Below, piece by piece: positions 6,255 through 15,518 of a DNA stretch of 64,000 nt. Where the stretch lies: the NCBI RefSeq assembly GCF_003946695.1, contig NZ_RHOX01000009.1, forward strand, positions 1 through 64,000. The letters run 5' to 3'. The notes under the pieces are model-generated. The model saw nothing but the letters and a program-made list of their open reading frames with translations. It did no database searches and was not told the DNA's origin. Each line of letters starts with the position of its first letter. Within the stretch, counting starts at the first letter, position 1. The translations under genes were made by a program, and so were the position numbers. This DNA is from Lapidilactobacillus bayanensis. Its GTDB lineage: Bacteria; Bacillota; Bacilli; Lactobacillales; Lactobacillaceae.

Positions 6255-7808
6255 TCATTCCCACTCAATCGTTGCTGGTGGCTTGCTCGTGATGTCATAC
6301 ACGACGCGGTTGACGTGTGCGACTTCGTTAACGATGCGGACGGAAATCTTTTGCAGAACGTCCCAAGGAATTTGCGCAAAGTCGGCGGTCATGCCGTCGA
6401 TTGACGTGACGGCGCGAATCGCAACGGTGTAATCATAAGTACGACCGTCACCCATCACACCAACACTGCGAATGCCAGGCAAAACTGTGAAGTATTGCCA
6501 GATTTCTTCATCAAGACCGGCGTTTTTAACTTCATCACGTAAAATCAAATCGGAATCGCGGACAATTTCTAATTTATCTTCGGTAATTTCACCAAGAACG
6601 CGAATGGCTAAGCCAGGACCAGGGAATGGCTGGCGCCAAACTAAATCGTGCGGCATGCCCAACTTCTCACCCAAATCACGCACTTCATCTTTGAATAAAG
6701 TCCGTAATGGTTCGATCAATTGGAAATGAATGTCCTTCGGCAAACCGCCAACATTATGATGTGACTTAATAGTTTGCGCGGTACTCGTGCCACTTTCAAT
6801 GACGTCTGTGTATAACGTCCCCTGTGCTAAGAAATCTATACCATTTAACTTGGCAGCTTCATCATTAAAAACCTGAATAAATTCGTTACCAATAATTTTG
6901 CGTTTCTTTTCAGGATCGGAAACGCCGGCCAACTTACCTAAGAAGCGATCTTTAGCATCGACTTTGATAATATTCAAGCCGAATTTACCCTCAAGACTAG
7001 CCATTACTTGTTCAGCTTCGCCTTTACGCAACAAACCATGATCGACGAAAATACTCGTCAACTGGTTGCCAATGGCTTTGTGTAACAAGACACCGACAAC
7101 ACTAGAATCAACGCCACCGGACAAACCTAGCAAGACCTTTTTATCGCCGACCGTCTCACGAATTTTGGCAATTTGTTGGTCGATGAAATCAGTCATTGAC
7201 CAATTCGCATCTGCACCACAAACGTCGAAAGTAAAGTGACGCAAAATGTCGTTACCATATTCAGTATTCCGCACTTCAGCATGGAATTGAATGCCGTACA
7301 TTTTCCGATCATCGTCTGCAAATGACGAGATTGGCGCGTTTTTGCTGGTGGCAACCACATGGAAACCGGTTGGTACTTCACGCACTAAATCACCGTGGCT
7401 CATCCAAACTGTTTGTTCGGTTGGTAAGTCTTTAAAAAGTGGCGATTCAGAATCCGTTACCGTAATCACAGCCTTACCGTATTCACGATTGTCAGCCGAT
7501 TCAACTTTGCCGTTTAACTTGTAGGCTAATAACTGCATGCCATAGCAAATACCTAAGACAGGAATACCCAAGTTGAGAATTTCTCGATCAACATCAAAGG
7601 CTCCCTCATCATAGACACTCATTGGACCGCCAGACAGAATAATACCCTTAGGATTAATTGCTTTTACTTCAGCGGCAGTAATCGTGTTGGGCAGCAATTC
7701 AGAATAGACACCGAATTCACGAATACGGCGAGTAATAAGTTGATTATATTGACTACCGTAATCAAGAACGATAATCTTGTCGACATTTTGTGCGTCGGCT
7801 TGCGCCAT
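6255..7808 (-). CDS. guaA: GMP synthase (glutamine-hydrolysing)
   Basis: A 517-residue cytoplasmic enzyme of purine synthesis that aminates XMP to GMP with ATP and glutamine. The class I amidotransferase domain (about 10-195) has the nucleophile motif GICYGMQLL and the His-Glu pair in [14 protein letters not shown], which reads HAEV where most homologues have HPEV. The ATP-pyrophosphatase domain has the P-loop LSGGVDSS. The dimerisation domain ends in PPATIEWE, the standard C-terminus, so the gene is intact beside the integrated element. I use the ATG at 7808: GGAG is 10 nt upstream, while a GTG at 7817 is only one base from it. The guaA 3' end is a well-known target of integrative islands. 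Confidence 0.97.
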   Translation of the reverse strand: MAQADAQNVDKIIVLDYGSQYNQLITRRIREFGVYSELLPNTITAAEVKAINPKGIILSGGPMSVYDEGAFDVDREILNLGIPVLGICYGMQLLAYKLNGKVESADNREYGKAVITVTDSESPLFKDLPTEQTVWMSHGDLVREVPTGFHVVATSKNAPISSFADDDRKMYGIQFHAEVRNTEYGNDILRHFTFDVCGADANWSMTDFIDQQIAKIRETVGDKKVLLGLSGGVDSSVVGVLLHKAIGNQLTSIFVDHGLLRKGEAEQVMASLEGKFGLNIIKVDAKDRFLGKLAGVSDPEKKRKIIGNEFIQVFNDEAAKLNGIDFLAQGTLYTDVIESGTSTAQTIKSHHNVGGLPKDIHFQLIEPLRTLFKDEVRDLGEKLGMPHDLVWRQPFPGPGLAIRVLGEITEDKLEIVRDSDLILRDEVKNAGLDEEIWQYFTVLPGIRSVGVMGDGRTYDYTVAIRAVTSIDGMTADFAQIPWDVLQKISVRIVNEVAHVNRVVYDITSKPPATIEWE

Positions 7809-7939
7809 GTTTGTCACGCTCCAATTTCATTTTTGTATTTAAAATGGGAATAAACAATAATTCTTCTCTACCATCATAACGATTTTCTGTGATGATGTAA
7901 ATTGAATCTTAAGACTTAATGCACCATCGAAAAATATTG

Positions 7940-8196
7940 GTTAATATGCTTCGTTTGAAACGTGCTCAAGCCAACTGCTTGCTATGCTTAAAGAAAAATC
8001 CCATCTGGGTTGACACCCAGCCGCGCTTTCTCTTTAAGGCTACGCAATCAACCCGTTGTTCTCTGCACTCTGCTTTGAAATGTGCTACGAAAGTCTGACA
8101 ATTCCGCTTAAGCTAGCAATGAATAAGTTCACAATACGAACTTTTTCATTGCTTTCTTAATGCTCATTGTCAACCCGACTTCCTCTGCACTCTGCT
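7940..8196. repeat. Intergenic repeat family 3 and hairpin
   Basis: The 388-nt gap upstream of guaA. It has the motif TTTGAAACGTGCTCAAG and, further right, CAACCCGTTG with CTCTGCACTCTGCTTTG, shared with the gap before hflX (23127-23170) and, inverted, with 58215-58430. At 8115-8153 a long hairpin (AGCAATGAA...TTCATTGCT around AAGTTC/GAACTT) could end coaA transcription. No ORF with a ribosome site is present; the guaA promoter must also lie here. Confidence 0.45.
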
Positions 8197-9123
8197 TTAA
8201 TACTTGCGCAACCCCACCGTATCAATCACATGATGCGCTGTCTTGTGCAAAATCAAATCAGCACGATTACGAGTGGGTAAAATGAATTCATCTAAATTTT
8301 TCAAATCAACATCGCGCCAAATCTGATGAGCATCAGCTAACGCTATTGCCCGGTCACCAACTGCATAATGATAATAATGATTGGTTGGATCATTAGCAGC
8401 CATATCTAGCAAGGTCTCGAAACGTTCAATATACCAATTCTCAACCTGCACCGGATCAGCGTCAACATAAATTGAGAAATCGAAATAATCACTCACATAT
8501 AATTGTTGATTGCTAGGCAATTGCAGGACGTTAATCCCCTCAACAATCAGTATGTTCGGCTGATCAATCACATCATAACCTTGTGGCACGATATCATAAA
8601 TCTGGTGTGAATAACGCGGGACTTCAATGTTGGGCCGCCCACTTTTAACCTCATCAAGAAAAGTTAAAAGATGCTCCATGTCGTAACTTTCAGGAAATCC
8701 CTTACGATCTAAAATTCCCCGCTGTTCCAATTCAGCATTGGGGTACAAAAAGCCATCAGTCGTGATCAATTGTACTTTATGATTCGTGAAGGAACGACTG
8801 AGCAATAATTGTAGCAACCGCGCCGTTGTGGTCTTGCCAACAGCCACGCTTCCAGAAATACCAATTAAAAACGGGGTCTTATGCGTAGACTGACCCATAA
8901 AATCAGCCTTGTCATTCATTAACTGCTGATAACGACGAATATAAATATGCAAGAGATGGCGCAGTGGAACGTAAATTTCTTGAACATCATTCAACGAAAT
9001 GCGATCATTCAAAGCTGCAATTGACGACAACTCATCTGCAGTGACCGTATTCAGCTGATTGCGGCCATGAAAATTGGCCCACTGCTCACGCGTGAAATAA
9101 TTATAATTATCAGGTAAAGCCAT
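8197..9123 (-). CDS. coaA: Pantothenate kinase type I
   Basis: A 308-residue kinase that phosphorylates pantothenate, the first committed step to coenzyme A. The P-loop is GSVAVGKTTTAR (about residue 95). DGFLYPN, KGFPESYD and PRYSHQIYDIVP are the substrate-pocket motifs of bacterial CoaA, and GIN-VLQ follows the Walker B-like strand IVEG. The ATG at 9123 is preceded by GGGAG at 8 nt; an in-frame start at 9138 would place that site inside the gene. It is monocistronic here, with a repeat composite upstream. Confidence 0.96.
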   Translation of the reverse strand: MALPDNYNYFTREQWANFHGRNQLNTVTADELSSIAALNDRISLNDVQEIYVPLRHLLHIYIRRYQQLMNDKADFMGQSTHKTPFLIGISGSVAVGKTTTARLLQLLLSRSFTNHKVQLITTDGFLYPNAELEQRGILDRKGFPESYDMEHLLTFLDEVKSGRPNIEVPRYSHQIYDIVPQGYDVIDQPNILIVEGINVLQLPSNQQLYVSDYFDFSIYVDADPVQVENWYIERFETLLDMAANDPTNHYYHYAVGDRAIALADAHQIWRDVDLKNLDEFILPTRNRADLILHKTAHHVIDTVGLRKY

Positions 9124-9231
9124 CAGAATTACTCCCAACCAATCAAGATTAACGATACGCTGATGATACTCTGGTACACGACGATGAAGCTAACGGTTCT
9201 TCACACCTGTGGAAAATTGCTAAGTGTACTT

Positions 9232-9826
9232 CTTCGTACCTGCGGAAAATCACTGGTGGAACGCTGCGAGCACGACTTTAAGCCAATCAGAGATTGTCTT
9301 AAAGCTCGGCTTTCTTGTAAGTGGTAAACCACTAACAAGAATTCCGCGGCTGGCCGCGATTTCCCTCCGGCACTGACAAAAGAGATGATATGGTGTAATC
9401 TAACCTCGAATTTGTACTTCTAAAAATTAGAATCGATTCAACCACTCGTCAACTCAGCGCTTGCGCAAAGGTTGCACTCTTGTTAGCTTAGTGGTGGAAA
9501 ATAAATACCGCTCAGTAGTGACATTAATGTTGGCGATTTATCGCCTACATTAATGCTCGCATTTGAGACGATTTGCATTTCAATCGGCTCAAATCGACGC
9601 CCACTACGTTCCAGCGACAAGTATTTATTTTCCACCACGGTACTCACATGTTTCATATGCGACCTTTACGCAAGTGCGGAGAACCACAACAAAACAGGTC
9701 TAGTTACCACTATCTTAATCAAGCAGGATCCACCACATTCCAGCGAAAGTATTTATTTCCCCTCACGGCACTCGCAACACTTTGTATGCAACCTTTGCAT
9801 AAGCGCGAAGAAGTTCAACATAACAG
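9232..9826 (+). repeat. Composite foldback repeat, copy a (A then B plus extra half-B)
   Basis: Unit A spans about 9232-9378 and unit B about 9455-9680. B closes with an 18-bp perfect stem, GTGGTGGAAAATAAATAC pairing with GTATTTATTTTCCACCAC, inside the outer stem GCGCTTGCGCAAAGG. Its two inner hairpins are CATTAATGT...ACATTAATG and TTTGAGACGATT...AATCGGCTCAAA. A second, partial B end (9724-9826) follows. It fills the gap between the helD end and the coaA start. ORFs running through it are by-products of the palindromes. Confidence 0.85.
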
Positions 9827-9863
9827 TTCTAGTTTTCGGTACGCTGGTTCAATATTAGTAAAT

Positions 9864-12224
9864 CTACTCGCATACTGCCAATTTTTCTGGAACGATCTCA
9901 AGAATTGGTGTTAATTGATCTTTCGCAAAGATCGTCAGGCGGTGCATCGCTCGAGAGGCAATTGTATAAACTAATTGGCGATCATCTTCATCTGGATAAT
10001 TCTTAGCCGAAAGATCCCACAAAATAACGGCATCGAACTCTAACCCCTTAGCTAAATAAGCAGGAATTACTAACGTTCCCGCGGCTAAGCGTTGATTTTC
10101 CGACTGGATCAATGTTGCAGGATAGTCTTGCACCTGCAAATATTTCGCAACAGCTTCACTCTCCAGTTTAGTCTTGCAAATAATTGCGGTCGTTACTTTG
10201 CGTTCATCGTTAGATTTCAGTTGTGCCAACAATTTATCTTGCAAGACCAACTCATTATCGCGCACAAAGATGTTGGGTAAGTCACCTTTTCGTTCAAACG
10301 TATCAATTTTTTGACCGTTTTTTAAGATGGCTCGAGTGAACTCAGTGATTGGCTTTGTGGACCGATATGAACGGGTTAGTTGCACAACTTCGGTTTTATC
10401 ACGATCAAATAATTTCTGCACTTGGCTTAACAATGAGCGGCTTTCCGTCCGCGTGAATATTGCTTGATTCAAATCACCTAACATGGTGAATTTAGCTTTA
10501 GGAAAACGATTCTGTAAGTAAGCTAGCTGAAACGGCGTATAATCCTGAATTTCATCAATGAAGACGAAACGCATCGACCGCTCGCCATTCTTACCAGTAA
10601 TTAAGTCAAATAAGAAAAGAAACGGCGTCACATCATCAAGATTAATCTCATGATCTTTAAAATTAGTCCGGACAGATTCAACACCAGTTCGCCAATCGGC
10701 CTCGGTTAAACCATAATCAACCAAATTGACTAGATTAGGCACCTGCATCAGAAAATGTAGATATTGTGCTTGAATGTTAAAGAAACGCATCCGATTAATT
10801 CCCTGACCAACCGGCTTCAAGGCATGAGTCACAATCTTACGCGATAAGAATTTATATTCAGCATCGCTGGACTCGAATTCCTGGTCGGGACGGTCGTACA
10901 TGGCCTGCAATTGTTCCTGATCCATATCTTCGATGGTTTTTGAAACCCAAGCTTTTTTAGTTTCCGGTGTAATCCGACTGTTGAGCATGTGCATTAGTTT
11001 TTCTTTAGTTGCATCGACACGGTTAGCCAAATGATAATTCTCGTTGAAACTATAATAAATTTCGGCAATCTTTTCTTTACTAAGATAAGGCTGTCCCTGA
11101 AACTTTAAATCACGGAAGTACATGCCACCTTGTTCAAGTAAACGACTATAGTTTTCCAAGACCTTGAAAAACTTCAATTCCGTTTTGAGATGGGTAATCT
11201 TCTTTGCGGTTTGGGTTTGCGGTGTTTCAAAATGAGTCGCTGGATTAACGATGGCTAAATTAGGTAAGCGGCGACCAACATATTGTTGATAGGTCATCTG
11301 CACCATATTTTGCTCGCCAAGTTCAGGTAGCACATTTTCAATATAATCATTGAACAACTGGTTGGGTGAAAACATGACCACTTGGCTAGACGTTAAGTTA
11401 CCGCGGTAACGATAGAGTAAGAAAGCGACCCGTTGCAAAATCGCCGAAGTCTTGCCGGAACCGGCAGCACCTTGGACAAATAATAAATCGGCTTTAGTAT
11501 TACGAATAATTTTATTCTGTTCTTTTTGAATCGTCGTGACAATTGATTTCATTTGCGTGCTGGATTTTTCACCCAACACTTCTAACAACATTTGATCACC
11601 AATTGTTTCGGAGGTATCAAACATTGATTCAATCTGACCGTTTTTGATTAAGAATTGCCGTTTCAACGTGATGTTAACTGATTGCTCACCATCTGGCGTT
11701 TGATAAGTAACATCGCCTAATTTACCATCATAATAGATTGACGAAATTGGTGCGCGCCAGTCATAAATTAAGAACTTGTCATTCTTATCTGTAAATGAAC
11801 TGAGGCCAATATAAATGGTTTCTTGACGCGGCTCACCATGTTCGTGGAAATCAAGCCGCGCGAAATAAGGATTGCTAATTAAGCGCTTCAACGTGTTCAA
11901 TCGTTGTGTTGATTGTTGCCAACTATTTTCGCGTTCAGTTAACATTTGTTGTTGCTGGTGGATTGACAATGCTGTTCCCAAATTGGTGGAATAATCACCG
12001 AAGTTTAATTTTACTTCCTCACCAAAGTGCTTATTGATTGATTTCTCATCATCAGCTGCTTGATCAATGGAAGCTTGGGTCTTCTTCTGCGCTTGCCCAA
12101 TTTTTTGAACAACCTTATCTAAATACTGCTGTTCAGCTACTCGTGTGTTACGAACTGGTTCATGTGAATCTCCCAATATTCCACAACCTTTACTTAAAAT
12201 AGCATTTAACAAATTAACAATCAA
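9864..12224 (-). CDS. helD: HelD-like UvrD-family helicase (RNA polymerase recycling)
   Basis: A superfamily 1 ATPase of about 786 residues. The N-terminal coiled-coil arm (roughly 25-110) and insertion before the Walker A (GAAGSGKTSAILQR, about residue 250) fit HelD, which pries stalled RNA polymerase from DNA. Further motifs are FIDEIQDYTPFQ (motif II), LGDLNQAIF, QLTRSYRSTKPITEF (motif IV) and YTIASRAMHRL (motif VI). The start is unsure: the ATG at 12224 has no clear ribosome site, and a TTG shortly downstream (ILGDSHEP) is possible since homologues begin near EPIR. It is monocistronic. Repeat copy a lies directly after its stop. Confidence 0.85.
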   Translation of the reverse strand: MIVNLLNAILSKGCGILGDSHEPVRNTRVAEQQYLDKVVQKIGQAQKKTQASIDQAADDEKSINKHFGEEVKLNFGDYSTNLGTALSIHQQQQMLTERENSWQQSTQRLNTLKRLISNPYFARLDFHEHGEPRQETIYIGLSSFTDKNDKFLIYDWRAPISSIYYDGKLGDVTYQTPDGEQSVNITLKRQFLIKNGQIESMFDTSETIGDQMLLEVLGEKSSTQMKSIVTTIQKEQNKIIRNTKADLLFVQGAAGSGKTSAILQRVAFLLYRYRGNLTSSQVVMFSPNQLFNDYIENVLPELGEQNMVQMTYQQYVGRRLPNLAIVNPATHFETPQTQTAKKITHLKTELKFFKVLENYSRLLEQGGMYFRDLKFQGQPYLSKEKIAEIYYSFNENYHLANRVDATKEKLMHMLNSRITPETKKAWVSKTIEDMDQEQLQAMYDRPDQEFESSDAEYKFLSRKIVTHALKPVGQGINRMRFFNIQAQYLHFLMQVPNLVNLVDYGLTEADWRTGVESVRTNFKDHEINLDDVTPFLFLFDLITGKNGERSMRFVFIDEIQDYTPFQLAYLQNRFPKAKFTMLGDLNQAIFTRTESRSLLSQVQKLFDRDKTEVVQLTRSYRSTKPITEFTRAILKNGQKIDTFERKGDLPNIFVRDNELVLQDKLLAQLKSNDERKVTTAIICKTKLESEAVAKYLQVQDYPATLIQSENQRLAAGTLVIPAYLAKGLEFDAVILWDLSAKNYPDEDDRQLVYTIASRAMHRLTIFAKDQLTPILEIVPEKLAVCE

Positions 12225-12362
12225 AATTACGTCGCAAACTGACTAAATTTTTCCAAACAAAAAAACGTATTGAACAAGTTTAGCACACTTGGCCCAAAAC
12301 GTCTATTCTCCAGTGTTTACTGACCTTATTTTGTCAGCCTACCGTCATAATTTTTCACAAAT

Positions 12363-12542
12363 TTATTTTTTCCGTGTGGTTCTATTTTTCCGCCGCCAGG
12401 CGCTGAAATAAGGAATCCAATAGACAATTAAATAACCGACTGCTAAACCCATCATCGTGTACATAAAAATCTTCTTAAAATACAGGCCTAACAAAAAACC
12501 GATTAACGTCGTGATCCCAGTAATAATAGATTTACGATTCAT
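12363..12542 (-). CDS. Small membrane protein
   Basis: A 59-residue protein with two membrane segments (IITGITTLIGFLLGLYF, then FMYTMMGLAVGYLIVYWIP) and a very basic tail (WRRKNRTTRKK), implying a cytoplasmic C-terminus. The ATG at 12542 follows CGGAGGACAACT, an excellent site; the upstream in-frame start is not needed. It lies 38 nt after crcB on the same strand and may be cotranscribed. Function unknown. Confidence 0.7.
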   Translation of the reverse strand: MNRKSIITGITTLIGFLLGLYFKKIFMYTMMGLAVGYLIVYWIPYFSAWRRKNRTTRKK

Positions 12543-12580
12543 AGTTGTCCTCCGCATAATTGACATCATTTTAACATCAA

Positions 12581-12946
12581 TCAACTAAAAAAACTATGGC
12601 CAAGCCACCAACCCAATGCACACAGCGGTAAACCTAATCCATAAGTTAGCGCAATGTATGTCAGCGCGCGACCCCATTTTTCAGAAGCAATTTGGCCAGC
12701 AATCTCACTATTTAATGTGGAAAAGGTTGTCCAGCCGCCGCAAAAACCGACGCCTAAAAAACCATAGAGCGAATCAGTTAACGCTAAGGCAAACAGTAGT
12801 CCTAGCATAAAAGCACCGGAAAGATTAATGATCAATGTTGCACGATAACCGAATTCGGGTTGAAATTTTTTATAGCGGTTAGTGAATTGATAACGGCCCA
12901 CTGCACCAAGACTGGCACCCAAGCCAATTATTACCCAGTTCGTCAT
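12581..12946 (-). CDS. crcB2: Fluoride channel subunit CrcB/Fluc (second gene)
   Basis: A 121-residue, four-helix fluoride channel protein. The signature GFCGGWTTFST and the early GLGASLGAVGRY loop are those of CrcB. Two different subunits encoded side by side are typical of Gram-positive bacteria, where they form a heterodimeric dual-topology channel that expels cytoplasmic fluoride. The ATG at 12946 overlaps the stop of the first crcB gene (TAATG), so translation is coupled. Confidence 0.93.
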   Translation of the reverse strand: MTNWVIIGLGASLGAVGRYQFTNRYKKFQPEFGYRATLIINLSGAFMLGLLFALALTDSLYGFLGVGFCGGWTTFSTLNSEIAGQIASEKWGRALTYIALTYGLGLPLCALGWWLGHSFFS

Positions 12947-13329
12947 TAGAAGCGCATCTCCTTCATCGTTAATCTTTGTGCTGAAGTTGCGCCAAGCCAA
13001 GCGACCAAAACACCGCCAATGATACTAATGCTTAAATAAATTAGCGCGCTACTAACACGGTCAGCCATGATTAACTTGACAAAATCTAAACAAAAACTAG
13101 AAAAAGTCGTGAAAGCTCCGAAGAATCCAGTTCCAACACCTAAAACTAACCAACGGCGATTTTTAGCCAACCTTGGTCCCAAGAACTCTGACCACAAAGG
13201 TAATAAAAAAGCACCCAGTAAATTAATAGTTAATGTGCTCCATGGTGAAGGCAGGAGATAAGTGCCATATAGACGAGCCACGCCACCCCAAAACCCAAAG
13301 AAAGCAATCATTAAAGTCGTCAACGTCAT
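12946..13329 (-). CDS. crcB1: Fluoride channel subunit CrcB/Fluc (first gene)
   Basis: A 127-residue partner with the signature GTGFFGAFTTFSSF and four membrane helices. Its sequence is clearly different from the second subunit, as expected for a heterodimer. GAGGTG precedes the ATG closely; a GTG at 13332 or the TTG three codons in are also possible starts. I looked for a fluoride riboswitch upstream (13330-13440) and found none of its conserved blocks, so regulation is not visible. Confidence 0.92.
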   Translation of the reverse strand: MTLTTLMIAFFGFWGGVARLYGTYLLPSPWSTLTINLLGAFLLPLWSEFLGPRLAKNRRWLVLGVGTGFFGAFTTFSSFCLDFVKLIMADRVSSALIYLSISIIGGVLVAWLGATSAQRLTMKEMRF

Positions 13330-13465
13330 CACCTCGTCAAAATATTATTTGATTATCCCACCAAATCAGTGATGTTGTCTAGTCGCTTTGAATTTGAAAG
13401 TGGTGTGGTTAAAACATTGGTTAGTGTTGAATTAAGATACTGTCAATACTAAAACTGTTATGTCG

Positions 13466-14025
13466 CAGTTCTTCGTGCCTGCGGGAAATGCGCTGGTGGA
13501 ACGCTGGTTTATTCGGCTCGAACTCAAATACTTCCGTATATGCTAAGTCCTAAAACTGTTATCCTGTGCTTCTTCGTGCCTACGGGAAATGCGCTGGTGG
13601 AACGCTGTGAGTTTGATTTGAGCCAAATCAAAAACCGATTTGTCTCAAATACAAACATTCTTGTAAATGGTAAACCATTAACAAGAATGCCACGGCTGAC
13701 CGCGATTTCCCTCCGGCACTGACAAACGAGATGATGTGGTGTGATTTGACTTCAAGTTTGGATTTCTAAAGATTGGAAGTGATTCAACCAATCGTTAATT
13801 TAGCGCTTGCGCAAAGGTTGCCCTCTTGCTTGTCTAGTGAGGGAAAATAAATACCGCTCAGTGGTGAAATTGTTGTTAGTAATTTATTACTTACAACAAG
13901 ACCTGTCTTGGAGACAATTTTGCAAAAATTGGCTTCAAGCAGTGTCCACCACGTTCCAGCGAAAGTATTTATTTTCCCTCACGATACCCCGCACGTTCCG
14001 TAGGTAACCTTTGCGCAAGCACGAA
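13466..14025 (+). repeat. Composite foldback repeat, copy b (half-A, A, B)
   Basis: A broken half of unit A (13466-13520), a full A (13570-13723) and a full B (13802-14025). B closes with GTGAGGGAAAATAAATAC/GTATTTATTTTCCCTCAC and an inner GTGGTG/CACCAC pair, where copy a has GTAGTG/CACTAC. Its arms are TTGTTGT...ACAACAA and CTTGGAGACAATTTT...AAAATTGGCTTCAAG. Positions 13570-13987 are repeated inverted, with about one mismatch and no gaps, at 19141-19558. Confidence 0.85.
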
Positions 14026-14147
14026 GAAGCAAAAAATAGTAGTTTTAGTTTCCACTGTCTTAATCAGCGCCAAGCATTCTTTCGTCGCCACGGTAACGCA
14101 CCACATTCCACAAGCAATTTTGCGCAAGCGCGGAGAAGTACAAAAAG

Positions 14148-14175
14148 CTGCATTGAAGTTTAAACTTCAATGCAG
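14148..14175 (-). terminator. Terminator of the small membrane protein gene
   Basis: A 28-nt perfect palindrome (CTGCATTGAAGTTT and its complement) is followed on the minus strand by CTTTTTG. It lies 8 nt after the stop of the small gene at 14183. Confidence 0.75.
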
Positions 14176-14182
14176 TGCAAAT

Positions 14183-14344
14183 TCATTTCTGTGATTTTAT
14201 TAATAGCGGTAGTACCTCTTCAACTAACATCCCCACCGCCATCGCATACATTGCCAACATATTTTTACCCGTAGCGACTAAATATAAGGTAACCGCCCAC
14301 CAGATCACAAAAAGCACGTTGATTATTTTGTTTTGTCCCATCAT
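14183..14344 (-). CDS. Small membrane protein, 53 residues
   Basis: A short gene on the minus strand with all signals: AGGAGG 7 nt before the ATG at 14344 (followed at once by a second ATG), and a strong terminator after the stop. The product has two hydrophobic segments (INVLFVIWWAVTLYLVA and MLAMYAMAVGMLVEEVLPLL) joined by a short TGKN turn, so a helical hairpin in the membrane. I recognise no family. It is divergent from the aldo-keto reductase gene. An overlapping plus-strand ORF here has no ribosome site. Confidence 0.75.
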   Translation of the reverse strand: MMGQNKIINVLFVIWWAVTLYLVATGKNMLAMYAMAVGMLVEEVLPLLIKSQK

Positions 14345-14410
14345 TTATGTTCCTCCTCGACTACCTTTATTATAGTTCGGCCTCAATGAAAACGTACCAA
14401 TGACGGTCTA

Positions 14411-14442
14411 AAGTTGACCCAACTTCAGATAACTTCTACAAT
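14411..14442 (+). promoter_or_regulatory. Promoter and palindrome upstream of the aldo-keto reductase
   Basis: TTGACC (14414-14419), a 17-nt spacer and TACAAT (14437-14442) form a promoter. A palindrome AAGTTG-ACC-CAACTT overlaps the -35 box and would suit a dimeric repressor. Confidence 0.65.
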
Positions 14443-14478
14443 GAAAAGGTAATCATTCAAGTATTGGAGGACAATCAC

Positions 14479-15471
14479 ATGTACGTTGCTGCAAATAATC
14501 GTTACGACGTTTTACCGATTCGTCGGGTCGGCCACACCGGTTTACAACTGCCAATTATTAGTCTTGGTCTTTGGCGCCATTATGGTAGTTCTGATCCCTA
14601 CGCTGACCGCAAACAAATCATTTTATCGGCCTTTGATCACGGTATCTTTAGTTTTGACAATGCGAATAATTATGGCAAACCAGATATTGGCTCTGCTGAG
14701 CAATTATTTGGTCAAGTTTACCAAGACAGTTTAAAACCTTATCGTGATGAATTAGTAGTCACAACTAAGGTTGGTTTTGAAACTGGCGTTGGTCCTTATG
14801 CGCAATTTAATTCTCGCAAAAACATTTTACAAGCTATCGATCGTAGTCTGACCAATCTACAAATGGATTATGTGGATATTTATTACAGTCATCGTCCTGA
14901 TCCTAACACTGACTTTGAGGAGACTGCCCTTGCTTTAGCCCAAATTGTTCAAGCAGGCAAAGCACTTTATATCGGGATTAGTAATTATGACGCTGAACAA
15001 ACAAAGAAGATGGTAAAATTACTGCAAGATTTGCAAGTTCCGTTTGTTGTTAACCAATCTTCATACAATATGCTACAAACGCGCGTCAAAGATGATGGCT
15101 TGTTGGCAACCTTAAAAGATTTCAATCGCGGCTTTGTTGCTTATGGCCCACTATGTGAAGGTTTATTAACTGACCGTTATTTAAATGGCATTCCCGCTGA
15201 TTTCCCAATTCATTGGAGCAACGCCGATATTTTCGCCAATGGCAAAGAAGCAGTCGTTGTTCAACTGAATCAATTGAATAAGATTGCGCAGAATCGCCAA
15301 CAAACTCTTGCACAAATGGCACTGGCTTGGATTTTACGCGATCAAACAGTCAGCAGCGTCATCATTGGAACGACCAGTGAAAAGAATTTGCTGGCCAACA
15401 TTGAAGCTGGGCAAAATCTCGAATTTAGTGACGATGAAGTTTCCGCAATCAATGCAATTCTTAAACAGTAA
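14479..15471 (+). CDS. Aldo-keto reductase, YghZ/AKR14-like
   Basis: A 330-residue NADPH-dependent oxidoreductase of TIM-barrel fold. It aligns by motif with AKR14 enzymes (E. coli YghZ, L-glyceraldehyde-3-phosphate reductase): ISLGLWRHYG, FDNANNYG with the catalytic Asp/Tyr, DYVDIYYSHRPDP for the His, and IIGTTSEKNL at the cofactor site near the C-terminus. Physiologically it may detoxify aldehydes such as methylglyoxal; the substrate is inferred. Start ATG 14479 follows TTGGAGGACA. It heads a run of three plus-strand genes (reductase, aminopeptidase, phosphatase) with gaps of 47 and 29 nt. Confidence 0.88.
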   Translation: MYVAANNRYDVLPIRRVGHTGLQLPIISLGLWRHYGSSDPYADRKQIILSAFDHGIFSFDNANNYGKPDIGSAEQLFGQVYQDSLKPYRDELVVTTKVGFETGVGPYAQFNSRKNILQAIDRSLTNLQMDYVDIYYSHRPDPNTDFEETALALAQIVQAGKALYIGISNYDAEQTKKMVKLLQDLQVPFVVNQSSYNMLQTRVKDDGLLATLKDFNRGFVAYGPLCEGLLTDRYLNGIPADFPIHWSNADIFANGKEAVVVQLNQLNKIAQNRQQTLAQMALAWILRDQTVSSVIIGTTSEKNLLANIEAGQNLEFSDDEVSAINAILKQ

Positions 15472-15518
15472 CATGCTATACTTAAGGTAGTTATATTAAA
15501 AAGAAATTGGGTGGTTAA

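Noticed and set aside
7809-8196. Purine riboswitch upstream of guaA
   Set aside because: I found no purine-aptamer core (paired loops with the conserved TATA and GG blocks).
9553-9914. ORFs through the composite repeats (also near 13807, 17377, 19094, 19406, 29338, 34824, 51228)
   Set aside because: They recur because the repeat sequence recurs, switch frame between copies, run on either strand and lack ribosome sites; they are by-products of palindromes.
13330-13440. Fluoride riboswitch upstream of the crcB pair
   Set aside because: None of the conserved blocks of the fluoride aptamer is present.
14175-14375. Plus-strand ORF over the small membrane gene
   Set aside because: No ribosome site; the opposite strand has a start, Shine-Dalgarno and terminator.
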